Shown here: one piece after another, positions 10,850 to 20,537 of the stretch
How the letters are laid out: each line of letters begins with the position of its first letter
Numbering within the stretch: position 1 is the stretch's first letter
DNA from: Diplonema papillatum
Lineage: Eukaryota; Euglenozoa; Diplonemea; Diplonemida; Diplonemidae
Assembly (NCBI GenBank): GCA_030068145.1
Contig: JAPJBO010000832.1
Coordinates: forward strand, 1 to 64,000
Reading direction: 5' to 3'
DNA: 64,000 nt
Notes under the pieces: model-generated
What the model was told of the DNA's origin: nothing
The model's input: only the letters and a program-made list of their open reading frames with translations
The model's database searches: none
Translations under genes and position numbers: made by a program

Positions 10850-10882
10850 TTCAAAAAGACACAAGGTTTTGACCCTGCATGT
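10850..10882. mobile_element. MITE end fragment
   Basis: About 33 bp matching the right end of the CATGCAGGG MITE family (AAAGACACAAGGTTTTGACCCTGCATG), followed by TA. It directly abuts the next full copy. Confidence 0.7.
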
Positions 10883-10884
10883 TA

Positions 10885-11088
10885 TCATGCAGGGTCAAAA
10901 CCTTGTGTCTTTTTAAAACGCTCCCGCGGGGCCTAAAAAAATTTTTGGAAAAAAAGGTTTTTGCTCAACTTCCTCAAAAATTACTGCAGAGTTTGTTCCA
11001 AACTTTTAAAATTCAAAAAACCCAATTTTTTTCCGGAATTTTTTTTTTTGCCATTTTCAAAAAGACACAAGGTTTTGACCCTGCATGT
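10885..11088. mobile_element. CATGCAGGG-type MITE, full copy
   Basis: About 204 bp with terminal inverted repeats beginning NCATGCAGGGTCAAAACC and TA on both sides. The interior has the family landmarks GCTCCCGCGGGG, homopolymer A/T tracts and GCTCAACTTCCTCAAAAATT. The open frames read from it are by-products of the A/T tracts. The TA duplication is the target preference of Tc1/mariner-type transposases; no matching transposase is in the window. Confidence 0.8.
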
Positions 11089-11090
11089 TA

Positions 11091-11295
11091 TCATGCAGGG
11101 TCAAAACCTTGTGTCTTTTTAAAACGCTCCGGCAGGGCCGATAGAGCCCAAATTTTTTTTTTGAAGTTTTTTTTTTTTGCTCAACTTCCTCAAAGATTTC
11201 CGCAGAGTTTGTTCCAAACTTTTAAAATTCAAAAAACCCAATTTTTTTCCGGAAACTTTTTTTTTGCCATTTCCAAAAAGACACAAGGTTTTGAC
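11091..11295. mobile_element. CATGCAGGG-type MITE, right end truncated
   Basis: A second copy directly beside the first, sharing a single TA between them. It is intact on the left but stops at GGTTTTGA on the right, lacking the final CCCTGCATG, where the AAGTGAAGAT array begins. Confidence 0.75.
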
Positions 11296-12355
11296 TGAAT
11301 CCGGCAGGTCTTCACTTTGGCTCATCTTCACTTTGTCTCCGGATGCAAAGTGAAGATTTTAAGTCGAAAAATCTTCACTTTACAGATCTTCACTTTAGAT
11401 ACAAGAAACCAAGATCTTCACTTTGTATCCAAACTGGATCTTCACTTTGTATCCTGACTGGATCTTCACTTTACTGATCTTCACTTTGGATCATCTTCAC
11501 TTTGTCTCCAAACAGGATCTTCACTTTAGAGATCTTCACTTTACATCCCGGATACAAAGTGAAGATCCTGTTTGGAGACAAAGTGAAGATTTTAAGTCGA
11601 AAAATCTTCACTTTGTCTCCCGGGTACCATGCAGGGTCAAAACCTTGTGTCTTTTTAAAACGCTCCCGCGGGGGCGATAGAGCCCTAAAATTTTTTTTGG
11701 AAAAAAAAAAATTTGCTCAACTTCCTCAAAAATTACTGCAGAGTTTGTTCCAAACTTTTAAAATTCAAAAAACCCATTTTTTTTCTGGAATTTTTTTTTT
11801 TGCCATTTTCAAAAAGACACAAGGTTTTGACCCTGCATGGTACAAAGTGAAGATCCTGTTTGGATACAAAGTGAAGATCCAGTTTGGATACAAAGTGAAG
11901 ATTTTAAGTCGAAAAATCTTCACTTTGTATCCAAACTGGATCTTCACTTTGGAGATCTTCACTTTGTACCCAGGATACAAAGTGAAGATCCTGTTTGGAG
12001 ACAAAGTGAAGATCCAGTTTGGAGACAAAGTGAAGATTTTAAGTCGAAAAATCTTCACTTTGTCTCCCGGGTACAAAGTGAAGATCCAGTTTGGATACAA
12101 AGTGAAGATTTTAAGTCGAAAAATCTCCAAACTGGATCTTCACTTTGGAGATCTTCACTTTGTACCCAGGATACAAAGTGAAGATCCTGTTTGGAGACAA
12201 AGTGAAGATCCAGTTTGGAGACAAAGTGAAGATTTTAAGTCGAAAAATCTTCACTTTGTCTCCCGGGTACAAAGTGAAGATCCTGTTTGGATACAAAGTG
12301 AAGATTTTAAGTCGAAAAATCTCCAAACTGGATCTTCACTTTGGAGATCTTCACG
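11296..12355. repeat. Array of AAAGTGAAGATC motifs in both orientations
   Basis: Dozens of copies of GGATACAAAGTGAAGATC and its reverse complement GATCTTCACTTTGTATCC, often paired around AAGTCGAAAAATC to give small fold-back units. Because the motif is stop-free on both strands it creates spurious ORFs on each. One MITE (11627-11840) is inserted in it at a GGGTA|CAAAG site. The same array occurs inverted at 24531-24955 and again at 25448-25740. Confidence 0.9.
11627..11840. mobile_element. CATGCAGGG-type MITE inside the AAAGTGAAGAT array
   Basis: A 214-bp copy with both ends intact and flanking TA at 11625-11626 and 11841-11842. Taking out the element and one TA restores CCCGGGTACAAAGTG, which occurs uninterrupted near 12066. 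This supports a TA target duplication. Confidence 0.85.
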
Positions 12356-12377
12356 GCGGCGGTCCCGATAACGTCGC

Positions 12378-12667
12378 ATGAGACCTTATCGGTACCTCTT
12401 TTGCCCATTTCTGGGTTGCGACCTTATCGGTACCTTTTGGGGGTTGCGACCTTATCGGTACCTTTTTGAGGTGCGACCTTATCGGTACCTTTTTGGGGTT
12501 GCGACCTTATCGGTACCTTTTTGGGGTTGCGACCTTATCGGTACCTCTTTTGGAGGTTGCGACCTTATCGGTACCTTTTTTGGGGTTGCGACCTTATCGG
12601 TACCTCTTTTGGAGGTTGCGACCTTATCGGTACCTTTTTTGAGGTTGCGACCTTATCGGTACCTTTT
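12378..12667. repeat. GCGACCTTATCGGTACC tandem array
   Basis: About ten tandem units of roughly 28-31 bp, each with GCGACCTTATCGGTACC followed by a T-rich spacer with GG. The same motif, less uniform and inverted, is at 24412-24530, again next to the AAAGTGAAGAT array, so the two form a composite that was duplicated in inverted orientation. Confidence 0.9.
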
Positions 12668-13328
12668 TCGGAGAAAGTTCCAGAAAAATAATTGGGGGGG
12701 GAAAGGTGAAAAAATGTCGAGAAAAAACGTCGGAAAAAAAGAACTCTGAAAACGACAACTCTAAAAAAAGACCAGGTGCTTGTGATGATACTGCACAAAG
12801 CCGCTATCGACCTTAGAACTCTTTGCACGTGTCGTGTCATGCGGTCGTCTTGCTTTGTGTCCGGTGTGCGCTTCACGGCCGTAATAGTAGCAGTTTGCAC
12901 TTGAGCACTTGCAGCAATACTCTAGTCGTAGTCTGAAATGAAGTGATCCGAGGCAGACGACTTTAAAGTGTTGCAAACAGATCACAAACACGCTGAGCTC
13001 AAGTATACACTGCAATCAAGTGCTCCTAAACTGCTCGTGTTGCGAACGAATCAGCGGGATAGTGCACGAAAAGATGCTACAGCATACCACTGTTTAGCCA
13101 ACAAGAACTAAGGCCGGCACGTTTCCGAGGCCGTTTCAATGTCCTGTATGGTTTTTGCATATTGTATCAGCGAAAAGTGCACTTCAAAAAGTACCTGTAC
13201 CTTCCACAGATCGGCAATGACTCCCATACCGGTGGGGGTGGCTTCTCTGCTTCCAACTTTCCTGTGTGGTGATGTAGGGGACCGCTTGTAGCCCACGAAT
13301 CAGGGTTGTGCTGCCCCGACACTTAAAC
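12668..13328. other. Unassigned sequence between repeat arrays
   Basis: No gene supported. It contains short A-rich tracts near 12680-12775, then ordinary-looking sequence, with fragments of the 343-bp repeat motifs (CAAACACGCTGA) near 12985. Confidence 0.4.
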
Positions 13329-14875
13329 GACCTTCAAGGGCTTCAAGGCCAGACGACTGTTTAGTGTTGCAAACGAATCGCAAACACGCTGAAGTTGGGA
13401 CTCCCACACACTGAAATCAAGTGCTCCTAGGCAGACGAACTGTTAGTGTTGCGAACGAATCGCAAACACGCTGAGATTGGGACCCCACACACTGAAATCG
13501 ACTGAGAACAACCTGAGCGATCTCTCTTAATAAAATATTTAAGCGCCGAAGGCGCAACCACCCAATCCAACTTTGTACACACGAAACAGAGATCTTATGA
13601 ATCAACGAAAAGCGAGCAAAAAGTAGCTTGTAAAACCGGAACAAGTCGGAAACCCCATCGGGGGAAAGCACGAGATGCAGGTGCTCCAAGGCCAGACGAC
13701 TGTATAGTGTTGCAAACGAATCGCAAGCACGCTGAAGTTGGGACTCCCACACACTGAAATCAAGTGCTCCTAGGCAGACGAACTGTTAGTGTTGTGAACG
13801 AATCGCAAACACGCTGAGATTGGGACCCCACACACTGAAATCGACTGAGAACAACCTGGGTGATCTCTCTTAATAAAAGATTCAAGCGCCGAAGGCACAA
13901 CCACCCAATCCAATTTTGTACACACGAAACAGAGATCTTATGAATCAACGAAAAGCGAGCAAAAAGTAGCAAACCGGGACAAGTCGGAAACCCCGTCGGG
14001 GGAAAGCACAAGATGCAGGTGCTCCAAGGCCAGACGACTGTATCATGCAGGGTCAAAACCTTGTGTCTTTTTAAAACGCTCCCGCGGGGCCGATGGAGCC
14101 CTAAAAAATTTTTTGGAAAAAAAAAATTTTGCTCAACTTCCTCAAAAATTACTGCAGAGTTTGTTCCAAACTTTTAAAATTCAAAAAACACAATTTTTTT
14201 CCGGAATGTTTTTTTTTTGCCATTTTCAAAAAGACACAAGGTTTTGACCCTGCATGGTATAGTGTTGCAAACGAATCGCAAACACGCTGAAGTTGGGATT
14301 CCCACACACTGAACAAGTGCTCCTAGGCAGACGAACTGTTAGTGTTGCGAACGAATCGCAAACACACTGAGATTGGGACCCCACACACTGAAATCGACTG
14401 AGAACAACCTGAGCGATCTCTCTTAATAAAATATTTAAGCGCCGAAGGCGCAACCACCCAATCCAACTTTGTACACACGAAACAGAGATCTTATGAATCA
14501 ACGAAAAGTGAGCAAAAAGTAGCCTGTAAAACCAGAACAAGTCGGAAACCCCGTCGGGGGAAAGTACGACCTTCAAGTGCTCCAAGACCAGACGACTGTA
14601 TAGTGTTGCAAACGAATCGCAAACGCGCTGAAGTTGGGACTCCCACACACTGAAATCAAGTGCTCCTAGGCAGACGAACTGTTAGTGTTGCGAACGAATC
14701 GCAAACACGCTGAGATTGGGACCCCACACACTGAAAGCGACTGGGAACAACCTGAGCGATCTCTCTTGATAAAAGATTGAAGCGCCGAAGGCGCAACCAC
14801 CCAATCCGACTTTGTACACGACAACAGGGAATCAGCGGGAAAGTGCACGAAAAGATGGCATGTGGAACTTAGCCG
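13329..14875. repeat. 343-bp tandem repeat, about 4 copies
   Basis: The landmark GTGCTCCTAGGCAGACGAAC recurs at 13421, 13764, 14317 and 14660. The spacings are 343, 553 (336 after removing the inserted MITE and its TA) and 343. Each unit contains AAGCGCCGAAGGCGCAACC, a GC-rich hairpin, plus TTAGTGTTGCGAACGAATCG. Diverged pieces lie at 16790-17015 and, inverted, at 24091-24330. The ORFs on the minus strand repeat with the unit and show no protein-like features. Confidence 0.9.
14043..14257. mobile_element. CATGCAGGG-type MITE inside the 343-bp repeat
   Basis: A 215-bp copy flanked by TA on both sides. The neighbouring, uninterrupted repeat unit reads GACGACTGTATAGTG near 13692, and removing the element plus one TA gives the same sequence. 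This is the clearest demonstration of the TA duplication for the family. Confidence 0.9.
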
Positions 14876-14879
14876 TAGC

Positions 14880-14987
14880 CTACGTCTAAGTTCCGCTAAA
14901 CCCAAAAAAAAGTGGTTCAGCGGAACTTAGACGTCAATACCCTCTAAGTTCCGCTGAACCCAAAAAAAAGCCGTTCAGCGGAACTTA
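14880..14987. repeat. CTAAGTTCCGCTGAACCC fold-back repeats
   Basis: Two small hairpins in which CTAAGTTCCGCTRAACCC faces GGTTCAGCGGAACTTAG across an A-rich loop. A second, similar pair lies at 15980-16090, on the other side of the palindromic MITE complex, so the complex is inserted in or grew from this repeat. Confidence 0.8.
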
Positions 14988-15978
14988 GCATGCAGGGTCA
15001 AAACCTTGTGTCTTTTTGGAAATGGCCAAAAAATAATTTCTGGAAAAAAAATGGGTTTTTTGAATTTTAAAATTTTGGAACAAACTCTGCAGTAATTTTT
15101 GAGGAAGTTGAGCAAATTTTTTTTTTTCCAAATTTTTTTTTAGGGCTCCACCGGGGCAGCTCTTCGGTTAGAGTCGCACAAGGCATTTCCAATACAAAAA
15201 ACTTCGGTTAGAGTCGCAAGCCATTTTCATTGAGAAAAACTTCGGTTAGAGTCGCGTAGAGCATTTTCATTACAAAAAACTTCGGTTAGAGTCGCAAGCC
15301 ATTTTCATTGAGAAAAACTTCGGTTAGAGTCGCGTAGAGCATTTCCATTACAAAAAACTTCGGTTAGAGTCGCAAGCCATTTTCATTGAGAAAAACTTCG
15401 GTTAGAGTCGCAAGCCATTTCCATTGAGAAAAACTTCGGTTAGAGTCGCAAGCATTTTCATTACAAAAAACTTCGGTTAGAGTCGCAAGCCATTTTCATT
15501 ACAAAAAACTTCGGCCATTTCCAAAAAGACACAAGGTTTTAACCCTGCATGTTACGCAACCCTAACCGAAGTTTTTTGTAATGAAAATGGCTTGCGACTC
15601 TAACCGAAGTTTTTTGTAATGAAAATGGCTTGCGACTCTAACCGAAGTTTTTTGTAATGAAAATGGCTTGCGACTCTAACCGAAGTTTTTTTCAATGAAA
15701 ATGGCTTGCGACTCTAACCGAAGTTTTTTGTAATGAAAATGGCTTGCGACTCTAACCGAAGTTTTTGTAATGAAAATGGCTTGCGACTCTAACCGAAGTT
15801 TTTTGTAATGAAAATGCTCTACGCGACTCTAACCGAAGTTTTTCTCAATGAAAATGGCTTGCGACTCTAACCGAAGTTTTTTGTAATGGAAATGCCTTGT
15901 GCGACTCTAACCGAAGAGCTGCCTCCACCGGCCCCGCGGGAGCGTTTTAAAAAGACACAAGGTTTTGACCCTGCATGT
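14988..15978. mobile_element. MITE complex containing a large palindrome of 38-bp repeats
   Basis: The outer ends are MITE ends (14988-15156 and about 15925-15978) flanked by TA. Between them is a 38-bp tandem repeat (ACTTCGGTTAGAGTCGCAAG...), about nine copies forward at 15157-15512, and about nine copies inverted at 15555-15922. A third MITE end (15513-15552) lies in the centre. The arms pair over about 360 bp, so the region can fold into a very large hairpin. Confidence 0.75.
15157..15922. repeat. Inverted arrays of a 38-bp repeat
   Basis: Left arm 15157-15512 and right arm 15555-15922 are reverse complements at the level of the repeat unit. Sub-variants (TTGAGAAAA versus TTACAAAAAA, GTAGAGC versus AAGCC) occur in a partly mirrored order. 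No coding potential. Confidence 0.85.
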
Positions 15979-15979
15979 T

Positions 15980-16540
15980 AGACGTCTAAGTTCCGCCGAA
16001 CCCAAAAAAAAGTGGTTCGGCGGAACTTAGACGTCAATACCCTCTAAGTTCCGCCGAACCCAAGAAAAAGCGGTTCAGCGGAACTTAGATGGCTATTTTG
16101 GGTTAGTCCATCTCTACTTTGTCCTGAACCCAATCTCTACTTTGTCCAATCTCTACTTTGTCCCGAGTCAAAATCTCTACTTAGTTCTGAACCCAATCTC
16201 TACTTCGTCACAAAGTAGAGATGGGGGGTGGCTATTTTGGGTTAGTCCATCTCTACTTTGGGTTGAAAAATTGGGTTCAAAATTTGGGTGAAAATTTTTG
16301 AGTTAAATTTTGGGTTGAAAATTTGGGTGAAATTTTTGGGTGAAAATTTCTGGGTCAAAAATTGGGTTGAAAATTTCCTAAATATTTTTCGGAAATTTCT
16401 GAGTTTTTTGCACTGGGGCATGCCCCGCGGGAGCGTTTTAAAAAGACACAAGGTTTTGACCCTGCATGCTACTTAGTTCTGAACCCAATCTCTACTTTGT
16501 CACAAAGTAGAGATTTTGCTAAGTAGAGACCCGCCTGTGT
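15980..16540. repeat. Fold-back motifs and AATCTCTACTTTGTCC array
   Basis: After the second AAGTTCCGC hairpin pair (15980-16090) comes a cluster of AATCTCTACTTTGTCC and its reverse complement ACAAAGTAGAGAT, with an AAATTTTGGGT-rich stretch at about 16255-16390 and a MITE end fragment at 16422-16469 (GCCCCGCGGGAGCG...CCCTGCATG). No gene. Confidence 0.75.
16422..16469. mobile_element. MITE end fragment
   Basis: Right-hand 48 bp of the CATGCAGGG MITE (GCCCCGCGGGAGCG to CCCTGCATG), followed by CTA. Its other end is missing. Confidence 0.7.
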
Positions 16541-16561
16541 GGTGTGGTTGGTTGAGTGGCG

Positions 16562-17365
16562 GGTGTCAGATTTTGCAAACGCGAAATCTCAGATTTTGCA
16601 AAATCGAAAATTTCAGATTTTGCAAAATCTGAGATTTGCAAAATCTGAGATTTTGGCGAAATACGCAAAATCTGAGATTGGCCCATTTTGCAAAATCTGA
16701 GATTTGCAAAATCTGAGATTTTCGATTTTGCAAAATCTGAGATTTCAGGTCTGCAAAATCTGAGGTTTTCGATTTCCTCACACAATGCAGTGCTCCTGTG
16801 CAGACAAAACTTGAGTGTTGCAAACGAAATTTTCACCAACTGAAATTGGGACCCCACACACTGAAATCAAGTGCTCCTAAGCAGACGAAATTTGAGTGTT
16901 GCAAACGAAATTTTAACACCTGAAATAGGGACCCCACACACTGAAATCAACTGGTGGCAACCTCCTGCCATCTCTTATAATAAAAATTTTAAGCGCCGAA
17001 GGCGCAACCCCCCCAATCCGACAGAACACACTGCCTGGAACTGTCCTAAAGCTGAGCCCAAAAAAATTTGACCCAAAATTTTTGTTGTTGTAGTTCTGAA
17101 AATCTCAGATTTTGCACTCACACCAAAATCTCAGATTTTGCAAAATCTGAGATTTTGGTGAAATACGCAAAATCTGAGATTGGCCCATTTTGCAAAATCT
17201 GAGATTTGCAAAATCTGAGATTTGCAAAATCTGAGATTTCAGGTTTGCAAAATCTGAGATTTTCAGGTTTGCAAAGTCTGAGATTTGGCCCAGCAAAAAA
17301 AAATTCCTGGGTTCGCCAATCTCAGATTTTGCAAAATCTGAGATTTCGCGTTTGCAAAATCTGAC
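16562..17365. repeat. CAAAATCTGAGATTTGC fold-back arrays
   Basis: Two clusters (about 16562-16770 and 17096-17365) of CAAAATCTGAGATTTGC, which is itself nearly palindromic. They flank a diverged copy of the 343-bp repeat (16790-17015, with GCGCCGAAGGCGC). Both outer edges carry TGTCAGATTTTGC or its complement (GCAAAATCTGACA), so the whole may be one fold-back unit of about 800 bp. Confidence 0.75.
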
Positions 17366-17621
17366 ACCCGCCGGTTGAGTGGGCAGGTTGGTGAGTGCAG
17401 TTGAGTGGGTTGGTGTGGTGAGTGGTGAGTGGTTTGGTGTGGGTGGGTGGCTTGGTGTGGGCAGGTTGGTGAGTGGGGTGGGTGGGTGGGGGTGTGTGAG
17501 TGATGGGTTAGTTGAGTGGGTTGGTGTGGTGAGTGGTGAGTTGGTGTGGGTAGGTTGGTGGGCAGGTTGGTGAGTGGGGTGGGTGGGGTGTGGTGGGTTA
17601 GTTGAGTGGGTTGGTGTGGGT
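17366..17621. repeat. GT-rich minisatellite
   Basis: Degenerate tandem repeats of GTTGAGTGGGTTGGTGTG with strong strand asymmetry (almost no C). A related stretch lies at about 24958-25110. The proline/threonine-rich ORF on the other strand is an artefact of this. Confidence 0.8.
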
Positions 17622-17622
17622 A

Positions 17623-17837
17623 GCATGCAGGGTCAAAACCTTGTTTCTTTTTAAAACGCTCCTGCAGGGGCCGATGGCGCCCTAAAAAAAATTTTGGAAA
17701 AAAAAAAATTTGCTCAACTTCCTCAAAAATTGCTGCAGAGTTTGTTCCAAACTTTTAAAATTCAAAAACCCCATTTTTTTTCCGAAATTTTTTTTTTGGC
17801 CATTTTCAAAAAGACACAAGGTTTTGACCCTGCATGG
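17623..17837. mobile_element. CATGCAGGG-type MITE, full copy
   Basis: About 215 bp with both inverted ends and TA at 17621-17622 and 17838-17839. One end reads CTTGTTTC instead of CTTGTGTC. Confidence 0.85.
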
Positions 17838-17917
17838 TAGGGGGTTGAGTGTGGTGCCAACACAGGTCAAACTGGATTTCTGTCTTGATCTTCCTTTTTG
17901 GGAAGAGACACAGGCTA

Positions 17918-18131
17918 ACATGCAGGGTCAAAACCTTGTGTCTTTTTGAAAATGGCAAAAAAAAAAATTCCGGAAAAAAATTGGGTTTTTTGAATTTTAA
18001 AAGTTTGGAACAAACTCTGCAGTAATTTTTGAGGAAGTTGAGCAAATTTTTTTTTTTCCAAAAAAATTTTTAGGGCTCCATCGGCCCCGCGGGAGCGTTT
18101 TAAAAAGACACAAGGTTTTGACCCTGCATGC
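17918..18131. mobile_element. CATGCAGGG-type MITE, full copy, opposite orientation
   Basis: About 214 bp with both ends and TA on each side. Its interior landmarks run in the opposite direction to the 17623-17837 copy. The sequence on either side (ACACAGGTCAAACTGG...TGTCTTGATCTTCC) is itself repeated at 17862-17905 and 18158-18205. Confidence 0.85.
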
Positions 18132-18254
18132 TAAACCAGGTTTCTGTCTTGAGGCCACACTTGCCGACACAGGTCAAACTGGGTTGCTGTCTTGATCTTC
18201 CCTTTTGGGAGGAAAGCAGAGACTGCCGGAATTGACTCGACTGCAGGAATTTTA

Positions 18255-18469
18255 ACATGCAGGGTCAAAACCTTGTGTCTTTTTGAAAATGGCAAAAAAA
18301 AAAAAATCCGGAAAAAAAATGGGTTTTTTGAATTTTAAAATTTTGGAACAAACTCTGCAGTAATTTTGGAAGACGTTGAGCAAATTTTTTTTTTCCCAAC
18401 TTTTTTTTTTGGGGTCCATCGGCCCCGCGGGAGCGTTTTAAAAAGACACAAGGTTTTGACCCTGCATGA
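18255..18469. mobile_element. CATGCAGGG-type MITE, full copy
   Basis: About 215 bp, TA at 18253-18254 and 18470-18471. It is inserted beside another piece of the 343-bp repeat (ACAGTCGTCTGGCCTTGGAGC). Confidence 0.85.
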
Positions 18470-18555
18470 TACAGTCGTCTGGCCTTGGAGCACTTGAAGG
18501 TCGTATTTTCCCGTCTTTGTTCCTAGTTTTTCGCCGACTGTCTTTCCGTCTTTTA

Positions 18556-18974
18556 CCATGCAGGGTCAAAACCTTGTGTCTTTTTAAAACGCTCCCGCGG
18601 GGCCGATGGAGCCCTAACATGCAGGGTCAAAACCTTGTGTCTTTTTAAAATGCTCCCGCGGGGCCGATGGACCCCAAAAAAAAATTTTGGCAAAAAAAAA
18701 ATTTGCTCAACTTCCGCAAAAATTACCGCAGAGTTTGTTCCAAACTTTTAAAATTCAAAAAACCCATTTTTTTTCTGGAAATAAAATTTTGGCCATTTCC
18801 AAAAAGACACAAGGTTCTGACCCTGCATGCTAAAAATTTTTTTGGAAAAAAAAAATTTTGCTCAACGTCCTCAAAAATTACTTCAGAGTTTGTTCCAAAC
18901 TTTTAAAATTCAAAAAACCCATTTTTTTTCCGGAAATTTTTTTTTGGCCATTTCCAAAAAGACACAAGGTTTTG
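18556..18974. mobile_element. MITE interrupted by a second MITE (nested pair)
   Basis: An older copy starts at 18556, stops at 18614 in GAGCCCTA, and resumes at 18833 with AAAATTTTT to about 18974, where its right end is lost at GGTTTTGGGG. In between, 18617-18830 is a complete 214-bp copy with its own ends and TA on both sides. This orders the two insertions in time. Confidence 0.85.
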
Positions 18975-19346
18975 GGGGGGGTTCCGAAGGGGTCCCGAGT
19001 GGCGACCGTTTTCCCTGCCGAGAGGCCTTTTCCACCCCCGAGGGACCTCGGAAAGGCCCCCGAAACCCGAAAAACAAGAAACGAACGCACAGTGGGGATT
19101 TTTCCCCAATTTCCGACCACATTTGACCAGTGAGAGACTTTTTTTCTCTCACAATGGAAGTTTTTTGAACTGGCAGGTGCCAGGTTTGCCACACCACCAG
19201 ATAGTGCTGGTTTGGTAGTGTGTTTGGGTGGGGGGGGCGTGGTTCAGCATGATTTAGCCGGGGTAGCCAAAACTGCATACTACTGCACTTTTGACCTGTT
19301 CTTGACCACTTTCAGCCAAAAAAATGGGGGAAAAAAAAAATTGGTA
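18975..19346. other. Unassigned sequence before the intact retroelement
   Basis: No gene supported. G-run at about 18973-18980, then mixed sequence that contains TTCTCTCACAATGG. The C-terminal A/T-rich part leads into the CACTAGTG array. Confidence 0.4.
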
Positions 19347-19461
19347 CCAGTGAAAAAAAAAATTTTTTTTTCACTAGTGAAGAAAAAAAGTTTTTTTTTC
19401 ACTAGTGAAAAAAAAACTGGGTGTTTTTTTTCACTAGTGAAAAAAAAAATTTTTTTTTTCA
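19347..19461. repeat. TTTTTTCACTAGTGAAAAAA palindromes, left part
   Basis: Several copies of a perfect palindrome centred on CACTAGTG with A and T tracts either side. The last copy is cut after TTTTTCA at 19461 by the retroelement and continues CTAGTGAAAAAAAC at 23840, so this array is the insertion target. Confidence 0.85.
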
Positions 19462-19557
19462 TCGCAGTTCACTGGGGGAATCCAGACAAGTCAAGTCACT
19501 TGAACAACACAGCCGAACAGGTTGGGTTTAGGGGGGCGGCACAGAGCAATCACTTTT
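19462..19557 (+). repeat. Split repeat A1 of copy 2
   Basis: 96 bp from TCGCAGTTCACTGGGGGA to ATCACTTTT, repeated exactly as A2 at 23577-23672. It forms the 5' end of the element and has no sequence match to the A repeat of copies 1 and 3, apart from a similar position and a shared TTTCACTG/TTCACTGG-like core. Confidence 0.85.
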
Positions 19558-19579
19558 AGGATGGTATTACACCCGAATT

Positions 19580-20254
19580 GTGGCAGATGCCATCCACCAA
19601 ACAGAGAAGGCACGGGCTAGTATCGAAGCCCTAGAGACACAGCTGGCCCAAGCACGTTACCGAGAGCAAGCATATGTTGCTACCCAAATGTCACACGGCG
19701 ACCGTGACGCATCGGCAGGGGTCTCCCAAATGCCTCAACAGCACCCTCTACCTCCTGCACTTCCGGAGCAGATGCAACTCGAGCCTGACAACCTGGCGTT
19801 AACTCACCCGGCAGATGCTCATGATGTGCGTGCGTGGGAGAGCGCCATTGCCAACAGCCACGAGTTGTTAATTACTCAACTGGAATCTCGCTTGTTAGCT
19901 GGGTTGGTACACCTTCCGGGGGGTCAGATCTTACAAGAAGATTTTGACACCGTGAGAGGATGGATTGTATGTGCTTCGTGGTTGCAAAATTGGGCGTCAA
20001 CTCCGATGACAGCATTGGGTAACAAGGTCTTCCAACGCTTGCTAATACAGTATCAGTACGTTGTTCACAAGAAGCCTCGCCACCAAATTGAAGAAAAGCT
20101 TACTCTTCACAATCCCCACGTTCACCCGGTCCTGAAAGCTGCGGCTGCTGTCAAACAGCAACCATCATCGCGTGGGAAAGGACGTGGGCGCGGTTTCTCG
20201 ATGCAACCACCACAGCGAAGACAGGGAAACGCCAATGCTGGGAAGGGTCATTGA
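19580..20254 (+). CDS. Gag-like protein of the retroelement
   Basis: About 224 codons open to a stop at 20252-20254. The reading frame has no ATG near its start (the codon at 19580 is GTG); the nearby ATG at 19561 is in another frame and stops soon, so the N-terminus may be frameshifted or deleted. Seen: an alpha-helical, Gln/Ala-rich N-terminus; a middle region with RGWIVCASWLQNW and ALGNKVFQRLL; and a basic Gly/Arg-rich tail (RGKGRGRGF, GNANAGKGH). The middle region aligns with RDWIMASSS and ELGNKLLHDVM in copy 3, which supports a shared Gag. No classical zinc knuckle is visible. The role (nucleic-acid binding and particle formation) is inferred from position and basic tail. Confidence 0.6.
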   Translation: MADAIHQTEKARASIEALETQLAQARYREQAYVATQMSHGDRDASAGVSQMPQQHPLPPALPEQMQLEPDNLALTHPADAHDVRAWESAIANSHELLITQLESRLLAGLVHLPGGQILQEDFDTVRGWIVCASWLQNWASTPMTALGNKVFQRLLIQYQYVVHKKPRHQIEEKLTLHNPHVHPVLKAAAAVKQQPSSRGKGRGRGFSMQPPQRRQGNANAGKGH

Positions 20255-20321
20255 CTGGGACCTTCTCAGCTTCTCGCCGTCCAGTCGGTAGACAACTACC
20301 CCCCAAAACCCGTGTACGTTA

Positions 20322-20536
20322 TCATGCAGGGTCAAAACCTTGTGTCTTTTTGGAAAATGGCCAAAATTTTATTTCCGGAAAAAAAATGGGTTTTTTGAAT
20401 TTTAAAAGTTTGGAACAAACTCTGCGGTAATTTTTGAGGAAGTTGAGCAAATTTTTTTTTTTCCAAAAAAATTTTTAGGGCTCCATCGGCCCCGCGGGAG
20501 CGTTTTAAAAAGACACATGGTTTTGACCCTGCATGT
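20322..20536. mobile_element. CATGCAGGG-type MITE inside the retroelement
   Basis: A 215-bp copy with TA at 20320-20321 and 20537-20538, lying between Gag and the recombinase. Its right TA is part of the GTTATG that supplies the first native ATG of the recombinase frame, so the insertion may have removed upstream coding or leader sequence but leaves the catalytic domain intact. It post-dates the retroelement. Confidence 0.9.
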
Positions 20537-20537
20537 T

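Noticed and set aside
11502-12371. ORFs reading KVKILFGDKVKI on both strands
   Set aside because: They are produced by a stop-free short motif in both orientations and track the DNA repeat; the same occurs at 24481-24998 and 25294-25735.
17105-17626. Pro/Thr-rich minus-strand ORF
   Set aside because: It reads the GT-rich minisatellite and the CAAAATCTGAG array; composition mirrors the repeats.
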